From positions 1 through 64,000 of the forward strand of contig JADGRQ010000003.1 of assembly GCA_017880775.1 (NCBI GenBank): a stretch of 64,000 bases of DNA, written 5' to 3'. A program made the translations under genes and the position numbers. Position 1 is the stretch's first letter, and each line of letters begins with the position of its first letter. The notes beneath the pieces are model-generated. The model made no database searches and was not told the DNA's origin. It saw only the letters and a program-made list of their open reading frames with translations. Below, piece after piece: positions 26,560 to 34,786 of this stretch. Origin of the DNA: Burkholderiales bacterium (GTDB lineage: Bacteria > Pseudomonadota > Gammaproteobacteria > Burkholderiales > SG8-39).

Positions 26560-27854
26560 TGAGAATCCTGATCGCCAACGGCAGGATCATCGACCCGGCG
26601 AGCGGCCGGGACAAGGTCGGCAACCTGCTGGTCGACGGCGAGCGCATCGTCGCGCTCGACGCCGAGGCCGAAGCGCGCTCGCGCGCCGACCACGCCAGCC
26701 GCGTGATCGACGCCAGGGGCCTGGTCGTGGCGCCGGGACTGGTCGATCTCTCAGCCCGGCTGCGCGAGCCGGGCTTCGAGTACAGGGCTACGTTGGAATC
26801 GGAGATGGACGCCGCGGTGGCGGGCGGCGTGACCAGCCTCGCCTGTCCGCCGGACACCGATCCGCCGCTCGACGAGCCGGGCCTGGTCGACATGCTCAGG
26901 CGCCGCGCCAAGGCGCAGGCGCGCGCGCGCGTCTATCCGGTCGGCGCGCTCACCGTGAAGTTGAAGGGAGAAGCGCTCACCGAGATGGCCGAACTGGCCG
27001 AATCGGGGTGCGTCGCGTTCTCGCAGGCGAACGAACCGCTTGCCGATACGCAGGTGCTGTGGCGGGCGCTGCAATACGCTGCGACCTTCGGTTTTCCCGT
27101 CTGGCTGCGCGCCGAGAACGCGCACCTCGCGCGCGGCGGCGTGGCGCACGACGGCGAAGTGGCGACGCGGCTCGGTTTGCCGGGGATCCCCGCGTTCGCC
27201 GAGACGATTGCGCTCGGCATGCTGCTGGAACTGGTGCGCGCCACCGGCGCGCGCCTGCACGTGTGCCGCATCTCAACCGCCGGTGCGGTCGAGATGTTGC
27301 GCCGGGCAAAAGCCGAGAAACTCCCGGTAAGTTGCGATGTCGGCGTGCACCATGTGCACATGTCGGAGATGGATCTCGGCTTCTTCGATTCGCACTGCCG
27401 CCTGATCCCGCCGTTGCGCTCCACGCGCGACCGCGATGCGCTGCGCGCCGGCCTCGCCGACGGCACCATCGACTGCGTGTGCTCGGACCACACGCCGGTG
27501 GACGACGACGCCAAGCAGACGCCATTCGGCGAGGCGGAGCCGGGCGCCACGGGGCTCGAACTGCTGCTGCCGCTGGTGCTGCGCTGGGCGGAACAGGAAA
27601 AGCTGCCGCTCGCGAAGGCGCTGGCGCGCATCACCAGCGACCCGGCGCATGTGCTCGGCATCGACAAGGGCCGCATCGCCGTCGGGGCGAGCGCCGACCT
27701 GGTGGTATTCGACCCGGCGGCACCGGTGCGCATCACCGCGGAGGGCTTGAAGAGCCAAGGCAAGAATTCACCCTTTCTCGGCTACGAGCTCGCCGGCCAG
27801 GTGCGCTGCACCCTGGTGGCTGGCAATCCGGTATACGAGTCCGCCGCACGGTGA
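26559..27854 (+). CDS. pyrC: Dihydroorotase-like protein, probably catalytically inactive (PyrC'/PyrX type)
   Basis: A 431-residue amidohydrolase-family protein matching dihydroorotase along its length (GLVVAPGLVDLSARLREPG, ACPPDTDPPLDEPG, DCVCSDHTPVDDDAKQTPF, GATGLELLLPLVL). The first metal site HxH, expected at residues 65-67, is Ser-Ala-Arg, and the later HxCH-type His is Arg (HVCRIST). It therefore probably cannot bind the binuclear zinc. In Pseudomonas such a PyrC' is an inactive partner needed for ATCase assembly; the same role is inferred here. Start ATG 26559 overlaps the pyrB stop as TGATG. Confidence 0.9.
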   Translation: MRILIANGRIIDPASGRDKVGNLLVDGERIVALDAEAEARSRADHASRVIDARGLVVAPGLVDLSARLREPGFEYRATLESEMDAAVAGGVTSLACPPDTDPPLDEPGLVDMLRRRAKAQARARVYPVGALTVKLKGEALTEMAELAESGCVAFSQANEPLADTQVLWRALQYAATFGFPVWLRAENAHLARGGVAHDGEVATRLGLPGIPAFAETIALGMLLELVRATGARLHVCRISTAGAVEMLRRAKAEKLPVSCDVGVHHVHMSEMDLGFFDSHCRLIPPLRSTRDRDALRAGLADGTIDCVCSDHTPVDDDAKQTPFGEAEPGATGLELLLPLVLRWAEQEKLPLAKALARITSDPAHVLGIDKGRIAVGASADLVVFDPAAPVRITAEGLKSQGKNSPFLGYELAGQVRCTLVAGNPVYESAAR

Positions 27855-28720
27855 GACCGGCCAGACTCATCGCACTGGCGCTAGCGTCGCTCGTAGCCGC
27901 GTGCGGCACGAGCCCGCCCCGCGACAGCGCTGAGCCGCCGCGCCGCGGCGCGTATTACAAGGACGACGGCCCCGGCGAGAACCCGCCCGCCAACCTAGAA
28001 GCGGTAAGCGACGCGGTGCCGAAACGCGAGCCTCTGAATGGCTTTGCCAACCGGCCCTATGAAGTGTTCGGCAAGACCTACGTGCCCATGGTGAGCGTAG
28101 AGACCTTCAGCCAGCGCGGCCTCGCCAGCTGGTACGGCCGCCGTTATCACGGATCCAATACCTCGAGCGGCGAACCCTACGATATGTATGCGATGACCGC
28201 CGCCCATCCGACGCTGCCGATCCCGAGTTATGCGCGTGTCACAAGCCTCCTCACCGGCAAGACCGTAGTGGTGCGTATCAACGACCGCGGGCCGTTCCAT
28301 TCCGAGCGCATCATCGATCTGTCCTATACCGCTGCATCGAAGCTCGGTTTGCTCGCAGCCGGAAGCGCCCTCGTCGAGATTCAATCCATTCTTCCCGAAG
28401 CGAACGTGGAGCTGCAGCAAATCCCCGTCGAACTCCCCGCCGCCCAGCGCGCCGCGCCGTTGAAGGCCGCGCCTGCGGTCGCGATGAAGGGTATTTTCCT
28501 CCAGCTCGGAGCGTTTGCGGCCGAGCAGAACGCGGAAACTTTTCGAATCCGCATCTCACGCGATCTGGCGTGGCTCTCGGGCACCATCCAGATTCGCCTG
28601 GTGGACGGGCTATTCAAGCTGCGCCTCGGGCCATACCGTACGCAGAACGAGGCGCGCGGCGTTGCCGAGCGCATCCGAGTCGATCTGAACGTCGCTCCGG
28701 TTCTCGTGCTGGTCAACTGA
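27851..28720 (+). CDS. rlpA: RlpA-like septal lytic transglycosylase, lipoprotein with SPOR domain
   Basis: A 289-residue predicted outer-membrane lipoprotein. A short signal with lipobox LVAAC (Cys18) is followed by the DPBB_1 double-psi barrel (GLASWYGRRYHGSNTSSGEPYD, NDRGPFHSERIIDLSYTAA), which cleaves glycan strands lacking stem peptides, and a C-terminal SPOR domain (FLQLGAFAAEQNAETF, IRLVDGLFKLRLGPYRT) that binds denuded septal peptidoglycan. Start GTG 27851 overlaps the pyrC-like stop as GTGA. A dacA gene follows, so septal wall genes cluster here. Confidence 0.92.
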   Translation: MRPARLIALALASLVAACGTSPPRDSAEPPRRGAYYKDDGPGENPPANLEAVSDAVPKREPLNGFANRPYEVFGKTYVPMVSVETFSQRGLASWYGRRYHGSNTSSGEPYDMYAMTAAHPTLPIPSYARVTSLLTGKTVVVRINDRGPFHSERIIDLSYTAASKLGLLAAGSALVEIQSILPEANVELQQIPVELPAAQRAAPLKAAPAVAMKGIFLQLGAFAAEQNAETFRIRISRDLAWLSGTIQIRLVDGLFKLRLGPYRTQNEARGVAERIRVDLNVAPVLVLVN

Positions 28721-28798
28721 AAACAGGCGGCTTCGGCGCGTCGTCCGGATCCCTCGCCCCTGCACAGCTATACTTCGCGCCTTTTCGGCGGATCAAAC

Positions 28799-29932
28799 AT
28801 GCGTCTTCGCTGCTTTCTGTTCGGATTTCTATTCATCGCCGCCGGTGCGTTCGCGCAGGCGGGCGCGCCGCAGCCACCGTCGGTGATCGGCAAGGCATGG
28901 CTGGTGATCGACGTGACCAGCGGCCAGGTGCTTGCCGCGGAGCGCGCCGACGAGCGTTTCGAGCCCGCTTCGCTGACCAAGCTGATGACCGCCTATCTGG
29001 TGTTCGCCGCGGTGAAGGAGAAGAAGCTGGTGCCGGTGCAGACGGTGCCCGTCTCGGAGAAGGCCTGGCGAGCCGCCGGGTCGCGCATGTTCATCGAACC
29101 GAACCGGCCGGTCACCGTGGATGAGCTGATCCGGGGCATGGTGGTCCAGTCCGGTAACGACGCATGTATCGCGCTTGCCGAGGCCGTAGCCGGCTCGGAG
29201 GAGGCGTTTGCACAGTTGATGAATCGCGAAGCAGAGCGGCTGGGCATGAAGTCGAGCCACTTCGTCAACTCAAGCGGGCTGCCTGATGCGCAGCACTACA
29301 GCACTGCCCGCGACCTCGCGCTGCTCGCGATGGCGCTGATCCGCGACTTCCCGGAGCCGTACGCACAGTACTACTCGATGCGCGAGTTCCGCTACAACAA
29401 CATTACCCAGATGAACCGCAACCGCCTGCTGTGGCTCGATCCGAGCATCGACGGCATGAAGACAGGGTACACCGAGGCCGCAGGCTATTGCCTGATCGCC
29501 TCGTCGAAGCGCGGCGTGCGGCGCATGCTGTCGGTGCTGCTCGGTTCGACCTCGGAGGCGGCGCGCGCCCAGGAGTCGCAGAAACTGCTCAACTGGGGAT
29601 ACCTGTTCTTCGACAGCGTGAAGCTGTACGACAAGACCCAGACGGTGCGCGCGATCGAGGTGTACAAGGGCGCCGCCCGCGAGGTCAAGGCGGGGGTAGC
29701 GAACGATCTCTACGTGACCGTGCCCAAGGGGAGTGCGGACAAGCTGAAGGTGGAGTTGCAGTCGCAACAGCCGCTCAGCGCGCCGATCGCCGCGGGCCAG
29801 CGCCTGGGTGCGCTGCGGGTGGCGCTCGAGGGCAAGCCGCTGGGCGAATACCCGCTGATCGCACTGGAAGCGGTGCCGGCTGCGGGGATTTTCGGGCGGG
29901 CCTGGGATACACTTAGATTGTGGAGCAAGTGA
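28799..29932 (+). CDS. dacA: D-alanyl-D-alanine carboxypeptidase (PBP5/6-type)
   Basis: A 377-residue periplasmic DD-carboxypeptidase. The signal peptide (1-20, cleavage after AFAQ) is followed by the SxxK motif SLTK (58-61), SGN (118-120) and KTG (221-223) of the penicillin-binding site, then a C-terminal beta-rich PBP5_C domain and an amphipathic tail (GIFGRAWDTLRLWSK) that would anchor it to the inner membrane. It trims the terminal D-Ala of pentapeptide. A TATACT at 28769-28774 upstream could be its -10. The D-amino acid aminotransferase gene follows 9 bases later. Confidence 0.96.
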   Translation: MRLRCFLFGFLFIAAGAFAQAGAPQPPSVIGKAWLVIDVTSGQVLAAERADERFEPASLTKLMTAYLVFAAVKEKKLVPVQTVPVSEKAWRAAGSRMFIEPNRPVTVDELIRGMVVQSGNDACIALAEAVAGSEEAFAQLMNREAERLGMKSSHFVNSSGLPDAQHYSTARDLALLAMALIRDFPEPYAQYYSMREFRYNNITQMNRNRLLWLDPSIDGMKTGYTEAAGYCLIASSKRGVRRMLSVLLGSTSEAARAQESQKLLNWGYLFFDSVKLYDKTQTVRAIEVYKGAAREVKAGVANDLYVTVPKGSADKLKVELQSQQPLSAPIAAGQRLGALRVALEGKPLGEYPLIALEAVPAAGIFGRAWDTLRLWSK

Positions 29933-29941
29933 GGTGACGCC

Positions 29942-30808
29942 ATGGTTTTCCTGAATGGCAGGTTCCTTCCGATCGAAGACGCCAAGGTGCCGGTGCTCGA
30001 CCGCGGCTTCATCTTCGGCGACGGCGTGTACGAGCTGGTGCCGGTGTATTCGCGCGTGCCGTTTCGAGTCGACGAGCACCTGGCGCGGTTCGAGCGCAGC
30101 CTCGCCGAAGTGCGCATCAAGAATCCGTACACGCGCACGCAATGGCGGGAGATCATCGATCAGCTGATCACCGAGCAGCCGTTCGAGGATCAGGGCGTCT
30201 ATTTCCAGGTCACGCGCGGCGTGGCTAAACGCGATCACGCATTCCCGGCGGGCGTCGAGCCGACGGTGTTCGTGATGTCCAATCCGCTGGTCAATCCGGT
30301 GCGCGAGCTGGTGGATCAGGGCGGCGCAGCGGTGACGGCGGTCGACAATCGCTGGCTGCGCTGCGACATCAAGTCGATTTCCCTGCTCGGCAACTGCATG
30401 CTGCGCCAGCTTTCCGCCGACGCCGGCGCCACGGAGACGATCATGTTCCGCGACGGCAAGCTGACCGAGGCTTCCGCTTCGAACGTGTTCATCGTAGTCG
30501 AAGGCGTCATCGTCGGGCCGCCGAAATCGAACCTGATTCTGCCGGGCATCACCTACGACGTGGTGGCGGAGATCGCGCAGTTGCAGCACATGCCGCTCGA
30601 GTTGCGCGACGTGACGGAAGCCGAGGTGCGCTCGGCCGACGAGGTGTGGGTCACGTCCTCGTCGAAGGAAGTGCTGGCGATCGTCACGCTGGACGGCAAG
30701 CCTGTCGGCGACGGCAGGCCCGGCCCCTTGTTCAAGCGCATGTACCAGGGCTACCAGGACTTCAAGCGGACCGTGATGCGGCAGCGCAAGCAGACGGTCG
30801 CGACTTGA
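29942..30808 (+). CDS. dat: D-amino acid aminotransferase (class IV PLP enzyme)
   Basis: A 288-residue fold-type IV aminotransferase. DRGFIFGDGVYELVPVY is the N-terminal signature, RCDIKSISLLGNCMLRQ contains the PLP Lys144, and EASASNVFIVVEGVIVGPP with GITYDVV are the cofactor-binding strands. The small active-site pattern and dacA-dat order fit D-alanine transaminase, though branched-chain aminotransferase-like activity cannot be excluded. It follows dacA closely (9 bases) and is coupled to ybeD by TTGA, giving a run dacA-dat-ybeD-lipB-lipA. Confidence 0.9.
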   Translation: MVFLNGRFLPIEDAKVPVLDRGFIFGDGVYELVPVYSRVPFRVDEHLARFERSLAEVRIKNPYTRTQWREIIDQLITEQPFEDQGVYFQVTRGVAKRDHAFPAGVEPTVFVMSNPLVNPVRELVDQGGAAVTAVDNRWLRCDIKSISLLGNCMLRQLSADAGATETIMFRDGKLTEASASNVFIVVEGVIVGPPKSNLILPGITYDVVAEIAQLQHMPLELRDVTEAEVRSADEVWVTSSSKEVLAIVTLDGKPVGDGRPGPLFKRMYQGYQDFKRTVMRQRKQTVAT

Positions 30809-31095
30809 GTTGGCGCGTGGATCCAGCACCGCAAGAGAGGGAATCGCTCCTCGCGTTTCCCTGCGAGTTCCCGATGAAGATCATGGGCCGCACGGAGGGC
30901 GGGTTCGCGCAGGGCGTGATGCAGATCGTGCTGAAGCACGCGCCCGATTACCAGCCGGCGAGCATGGAGATGCGCCCGAGCCGCCAGGGCAAGTACCTGA
31001 GCCTCACGGTGACCATCAATGCGCGATCGCGCGAACAGCTCGACGCGCTCTACCAGGAACTCTGCGACCATCCCGCGGTGGTGATGGTTCTGTGA
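30805..31095 (+). CDS. ybeD: YbeD/DUF493 family protein
   Basis: A small cytosolic protein of about 96 residues with the DUF493 pattern: ESLLAFPCEFPMKIMG near the start, then an RNA-binding-like ferredoxin fold with SVTINARSREQLDALYQEL and a terminal VVMVL strand. The gene is conserved between the D-alanine genes and lipB, but its function is not known. No ATG precedes the conserved ESLL start; the TTG at 30805 overlapping the dat stop (TTGA) is used, with GTG 30814 as alternative. Confidence 0.87.
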   Translation: MSWRVDPAPQERESLLAFPCEFPMKIMGRTEGGFAQGVMQIVLKHAPDYQPASMEMRPSRQGKYLSLTVTINARSREQLDALYQELCDHPAVVMVL

Positions 31096-31730
31096 TGGGC
31101 CCGGCGTGCGCCGACGTTCTCGTGAAGCGGCTCGGCCGCGTCGAGTACGCGCCGACGCTCGAGGCGATGCGCGCATTCACCGCGCGGCGCGGTCCCGGTA
31201 CGCCCGACGAATTCTGGCTGCTCGAACACCCGCCGGTGTACACGCTGGGGCAGGCGGCGGATCTCGCGCACGGGCCCGGAGAGGCTGCGCGGATTCCGGT
31301 CGTGCGCGTGGACCGCGGCGGGCAGATTACCTATCACGGCCCGGGCCAGGTGGTGCTGTATGCGCTGGTCGATCTGGCGCGGCGCGGCATCAAGGTGCGC
31401 GAGTTCGTGCGCATGCTCGAGCGCGCGGTGATCGATACGCTCGCGGCGCATGGTGTGCGTGCGGAATGCAGGCCCGGCGCGCCCGGCGTGTATGTCGCAG
31501 GCGCGAAGATCGGGGCGCTCGGCTTGCGCGTTTCGCGCGGCCGCTGCTACCACGGCCTCGCGCTCAACGTCGATTGCGACCTCGCGCCGTTCGCGGCGAT
31601 CGACCCGTGCGGCTATCCCGGCCTTGCCGTCACCAGCACGCGCGAACTCGGAATCGAAGCCGGCGCCGCGGACCTGGCCGAACAACTGGCGTCGCGGCTG
31701 ATCGAGCTGCTGGAGTGCGTCCATGCGTGA
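31095..31730 (+). CDS. lipB: Octanoyl-[acyl-carrier-protein]:protein octanoyltransferase
   Basis: A 211-residue enzyme moving octanoate from ACP to lipoyl domains. [41 protein letters not shown] (catalytic Lys) and [11 protein letters not shown] (catalytic Cys) are in the usual order. The ATG at 31095 overlaps the ybeD stop as TGATG. Its end overlaps lipA by 8 bases, so both lipoate enzymes are made together. Confidence 0.97.
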   Translation: MGPACADVLVKRLGRVEYAPTLEAMRAFTARRGPGTPDEFWLLEHPPVYTLGQAADLAHGPGEAARIPVVRVDRGGQITYHGPGQVVLYALVDLARRGIKVREFVRMLERAVIDTLAAHGVRAECRPGAPGVYVAGAKIGALGLRVSRGRCYHGLALNVDCDLAPFAAIDPCGYPGLAVTSTRELGIEAGAADLAEQLASRLIELLECVHA

Positions 31731-32676
31731 AGCCGGTGTGAAGGAACGCGGTCAGGCGAAGACTGCTCGTATTCCGATCAAGATCGTGCCGCAGCCGGCG
31801 CTCGCGAAGCCCGACTGGATCCGCGTGCGCGCGGCGAGTCCCGGTTCGCGCTTCTACGCGATCAAGCAGATCCTGCGCGAGCAGAACCTGCACACGGTGT
31901 GCGAGGAGGCGTCCTGCCCGAACATCGGCGAGTGCTTCGGCAAGGGTACCGCCACGTTCATGATCCTCGGGGACATCTGCACGCGCCGCTGCCCGTTCTG
32001 CGACGTCGCACACGGACGGCCGCTGGCGCCGGATGCAAGCGAACCGGCGCACCTGGCCGAAACGATTGCCAGGCTGAAGCTCCGCTACGTAGTGATCACC
32101 AGCGTGGACCGCGACGACCTGAAGGACGGTGGCGCGACGCATTTCATCGATTGCATCCGCGCGGTGCGCGAGGCCTCGCCTGCCACGACGATCGAGGTGC
32201 TGGTGCCGGATTTCCGCGGCCGGCTCGAGGCGGCGCTGGAGATCCTCGGCGCGGCGCCGCCGGACGTGATGAACCACAATCTCGAAACGGTGCCGCGCTT
32301 GTACCGGCAGGCGCGCCCGGGAGGCGACTACGCGCATTCGCTTGCGCTGCTCGAGCGATTCAAGTCGCGCTTTCCAGCCGTGCCGACCAAGTCGGGGCTG
32401 ATGGTGGGGCTGGGGGAAACCGATGAGGAAATCCTCGGGGTGATGCGCGATCTGCGTGTCCACCGCGTCGCGATGTTGACCATCGGCCAGTACCTTGCGC
32501 CCTCGGCGCACCATTTGCCGGTCGTGCGCTACGTGCATCCGGATACGTTCACGATGTTCGAGCGCGAGGCGCATGCGATGGGTTTCAGGCACGCCGCGAT
32601 CGGCGCGATGGTGCGCTCGTCCTACCACGCCGATCAGCAGGCACACGCGGCGGGCGTTACGGCCGGGAAAGTCTAG
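31723..32676 (+). CDS. lipA: Lipoyl synthase
   Basis: A 317-residue radical-SAM enzyme inserting two sulfurs into octanoyl-lipoyl domains. [12 protein letters not shown] binds the auxiliary 4Fe-4S cluster, and CTRRCPFC the SAM cluster; [40 protein letters not shown] and [11 protein letters not shown] are family blocks. The C-terminal RSSYHADQ supplies the cluster Ser. It ends the dacA-dat-ybeD-lipB-lipA run and is convergent with the thioredoxin-like gene (4-base overlap). Confidence 0.97.
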   Translation: MREAGVKERGQAKTARIPIKIVPQPALAKPDWIRVRAASPGSRFYAIKQILREQNLHTVCEEASCPNIGECFGKGTATFMILGDICTRRCPFCDVAHGRPLAPDASEPAHLAETIARLKLRYVVITSVDRDDLKDGGATHFIDCIRAVREASPATTIEVLVPDFRGRLEAALEILGAAPPDVMNHNLETVPRLYRQARPGGDYAHSLALLERFKSRFPAVPTKSGLMVGLGETDEEILGVMRDLRVHRVAMLTIGQYLAPSAHHLPVVRYVHPDTFTMFEREAHAMGFRHAAIGAMVRSSYHADQQAHAAGVTAGKV

Positions 32677-33170
32677 GCCGGATCGGCGACCATTCGTTCC
32701 AGCAGTGCATGAAGTTCGGCCCGATCGGGCTCGCCGAGGTACTGCTTCACGATGCGGCCGCGGCGATCGAGGATGATGGTGGTGGGCGTAAAGCGCACGT
32801 CGCCAAAGCGGCGCGCGATTTCGCCCGAGGTGTCGAGCGCGACGCGAAACGGCAGCGCATTCTTTTGCGCGTAGTCGGCGACCAGGTTGGGGTGGTCGTA
32901 GCTCATCGCCACCGCCACCGTCGCGTACCCTCGCGGCGAAAATTTGTGGTGCGCCTCGATCAACTTCGGCATTTCCTCCAGGCAGGTAACGCAGGAGGTC
33001 GCCCAGAAATTGACCAGCACCACCTTGCCGCGCAAATCCGATGTAGCGAAGTTCTCCCCCGCAAGGGTGGCGAAGCGCACTTCGGGGGCGGTTTTGTCGC
33101 GGGCAAGCATGAGGACCGCCGCCGCGGCGATTGCCACGAACGTGATACCGGCGATAAGCTTGGACTTCAT
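32673..33170 (-). CDS. TlpA-like redoxin with Ser-Cys-x-x-Cys active site
   Basis: A 165-residue periplasmic thioredoxin-fold protein with an N-terminal membrane anchor or signal ([19 protein letters not shown]). The redox motif is [14 protein letters not shown]: the usual Trp before the first Cys is Ser, and the pair is CVTC. Downstream [14 protein letters not shown] carries the cis-Pro loop. A changed residue before the first Cys usually shifts redox potential, so it may be an oxidant or a reductant; this is inferred. The ATG at 33170 (MKSK) is taken; a GTG at 33176 is possible. It is divergent from the DUF4197 gene, 18 bases apart. Confidence 0.87.
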   Translation of the reverse strand: MKSKLIAGITFVAIAAAAVLMLARDKTAPEVRFATLAGENFATSDLRGKVVLVNFWATSCVTCLEEMPKLIEAHHKFSPRGYATVAVAMSYDHPNLVADYAQKNALPFRVALDTSGEIARRFGDVRFTPTTIILDRRGRIVKQYLGEPDRAELHALLERMVADPA

Positions 33171-33188
33171 ATTCACAAGGAGCTTTCC

Positions 33189-33881
33189 ATGAGGGTGCGC
33201 ATTCTCCCGCTAATCGCGGTCGCTGTCATGTTCTGCGTCCATCCGATTGCCGCTACCGCGCAACTCGACAAAATCACCAATCAGGACGCAAGCTCGGGAT
33301 TGAAGGCGGCCTTGGAAAGGGGTGCATCCGCAGCGGTCGACTTCCTGGGCAAGCAGGACGGCTTCTTCGGCAACCAGAAGGTCAGAATCCCGCTGCCGGA
33401 ATCGCTCGCCAAGGCCGACAGGATGCTGCACAGCGTGGGCATGGGCAAATATTCCGACGAGCTGGTGCTGGCGATGAACCGCGCGGCAGAAGCCGCGATG
33501 CCGGAGGCGAAGCCACTGCTGGTCGATGCGGTGAAGAAGTTGACCATGCAGGACGCGAAAGGGATTCTCACCGGCGGTCAGGATTCCGCAACACAGTACT
33601 TCAAGCGCACGACCTCGGATCAACTGCGCACGCGCTTTCTGCCGATCGTGAAGAAGGCCACCGCGAAGGTGAAGCTGGCCGAGAAGTACAACCAGTACGC
33701 GGAGAAGGGCGTGAAATTCGGCCTGGTCAAGAAGGACGATGCGAACCTGGACAGCTATGTCACGCAGAAGGCGCTCGACGGCCTGTTCCTGATGATCGCC
33801 GAGGAGGAGAAGAAGATCCGCGAGAATCCCGCGCGGGCGGCGAGCAGCATCATCAGCAAGGTGTTCGGGGCGCTGAAATAA
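33189..33881 (+). CDS. DUF4197 family exported protein
   Basis: A 230-residue helical protein with a signal peptide (1-24, ending in ATAQ). The mature part starts LDKITNQDASSGLKAALERGASAAVDFLG and continues in long amphipathic helices with NQKVRIPLPESL, GGQDSATQYFKR and KYNQYAEKGVKFGLV, all DUF4197 signatures. The family is periplasmic and of unknown function. AGGAG lies 8 bases before the ATG at 33189. It converges with the cyclase-FHA gene, 5 bases apart, with no terminator seen. Confidence 0.9.
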   Translation: MRVRILPLIAVAVMFCVHPIAATAQLDKITNQDASSGLKAALERGASAAVDFLGKQDGFFGNQKVRIPLPESLAKADRMLHSVGMGKYSDELVLAMNRAAEAAMPEAKPLLVDAVKKLTMQDAKGILTGGQDSATQYFKRTTSDQLRTRFLPIVKKATAKVKLAEKYNQYAEKGVKFGLVKKDDANLDSYVTQKALDGLFLMIAEEEKKIRENPARAASSIISKVFGALK

Positions 33882-33886
33882 ATTCT

Positions 33887-34780
33887 CTAACCTTCGCAGA
33901 AGAACTCGACCAGCTCCGCCGTAGCCGAGCGCGGCTGCCCGAAAGCGATCCAGCCGTGGCCGCGCAGCGTGAACTCGTCGCGCCTTAACACGACCTCCGG
34001 GTCGCCTTCAACCGTGACGAAGGTGCCGTTGGCGCTGTGGTCGGCGAGCACGAACTTGTGCATGCGGCGTTCGACCTTGCAGTGCGCACGCGACGCCTTG
34101 GCGTCCTCGATCACCAGTTCGGCCGATTTATCGCGCCCGAGCGCGAGGGAACTGCGTGACGCATCGAGGATTATTTCCGTGGCGCGGTACCTGAGCCGCA
34201 GCGCTACGTTGCGCGGTGCGGGGGTCGGCTGGGCGATCACCAGACTGGTCGAATCCTCGCTGTGCTGCCAGATCACCTGGCAGAGTTCCACCTCGTGCTC
34301 CTTGCCTTTGACCGAGACGGAATAGAGCCGCCTGCAGGAAGCCTTGAGCACGGGGCTCAGCGCCTCGATTGTTTCCGACGAGGTGATGATCTGGTCTTTC
34401 TCGGCCAGGCCGGCAAGGCGCGACCCGACATTCACTGCATCGCCGAACAGTTCGCCGTCGCGCTCCATGACCGGGCCGAAATTGAAACCGATCCGTACGC
34501 CCAGCCTCGTTCCAGCCACGGGTGCGAGCTGGGCGAAGCCGCTTTGCATTTCCATTGCGGCGCGCGCAGCGGCGTCGGCCGAAGGAAACACCGCCAGAAT
34601 CTCGTCGCCGAAGGTCCTCATGACGCGCCCGCCGGCGCTCTCCGTCTTCTGCTTGAGCAGCGTGATGCACCGGTGGATGGCGGCGGCTGCAATTGCGTCG
34701 CCAGCCATTTCGTAGAGCCGAGTGCTGCCGCTCACGTCGGCGAACAGCACAGCGGCTTGTGCGGCTGGGTCCACGAACAA
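33887..34780 (-). CDS. Class III adenylate/guanylate cyclase domain fused to FHA domain
   Basis: A 297-residue cytosolic protein. Residues 8-175 form a class III cyclase domain: FADVSGSTRLYE has the first metal Asp, VMRTFGDEILAVF the second Asp, and FGDAVNVGSRLAGLA the transition-state Asn and Arg. The usual substrate Lys before GD is Arg here (MRTFGD). Residues about 200-290 form an FHA domain with LGR, SRAHC and SANGTFV, which binds phosphothreonine peptides. The gene lies 6 bases downstream of a Ser/Thr kinase gene on the same strand; the FHA domain would plausibly read that kinase's phosphorylation. Confidence 0.9.
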   Translation of the reverse strand: MFVDPAAQAAVLFADVSGSTRLYEMAGDAIAAAAIHRCITLLKQKTESAGGRVMRTFGDEILAVFPSADAAARAAMEMQSGFAQLAPVAGTRLGVRIGFNFGPVMERDGELFGDAVNVGSRLAGLAEKDQIITSSETIEALSPVLKASCRRLYSVSVKGKEHEVELCQVIWQHSEDSTSLVIAQPTPAPRNVALRLRYRATEIILDASRSSLALGRDKSAELVIEDAKASRAHCKVERRMHKFVLADHSANGTFVTVEGDPEVVLRRDEFTLRGHGWIAFGQPRSATAELVEFFCEG

Positions 34781-34786
34781 ATCCCG

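Noticed and set aside
29270-30829. Long minus-strand frame opposite dacA and the D-amino acid aminotransferase gene
   Set aside because: No family resemblance; the plus strand has SxxK/KTG and PLP-enzyme motifs.
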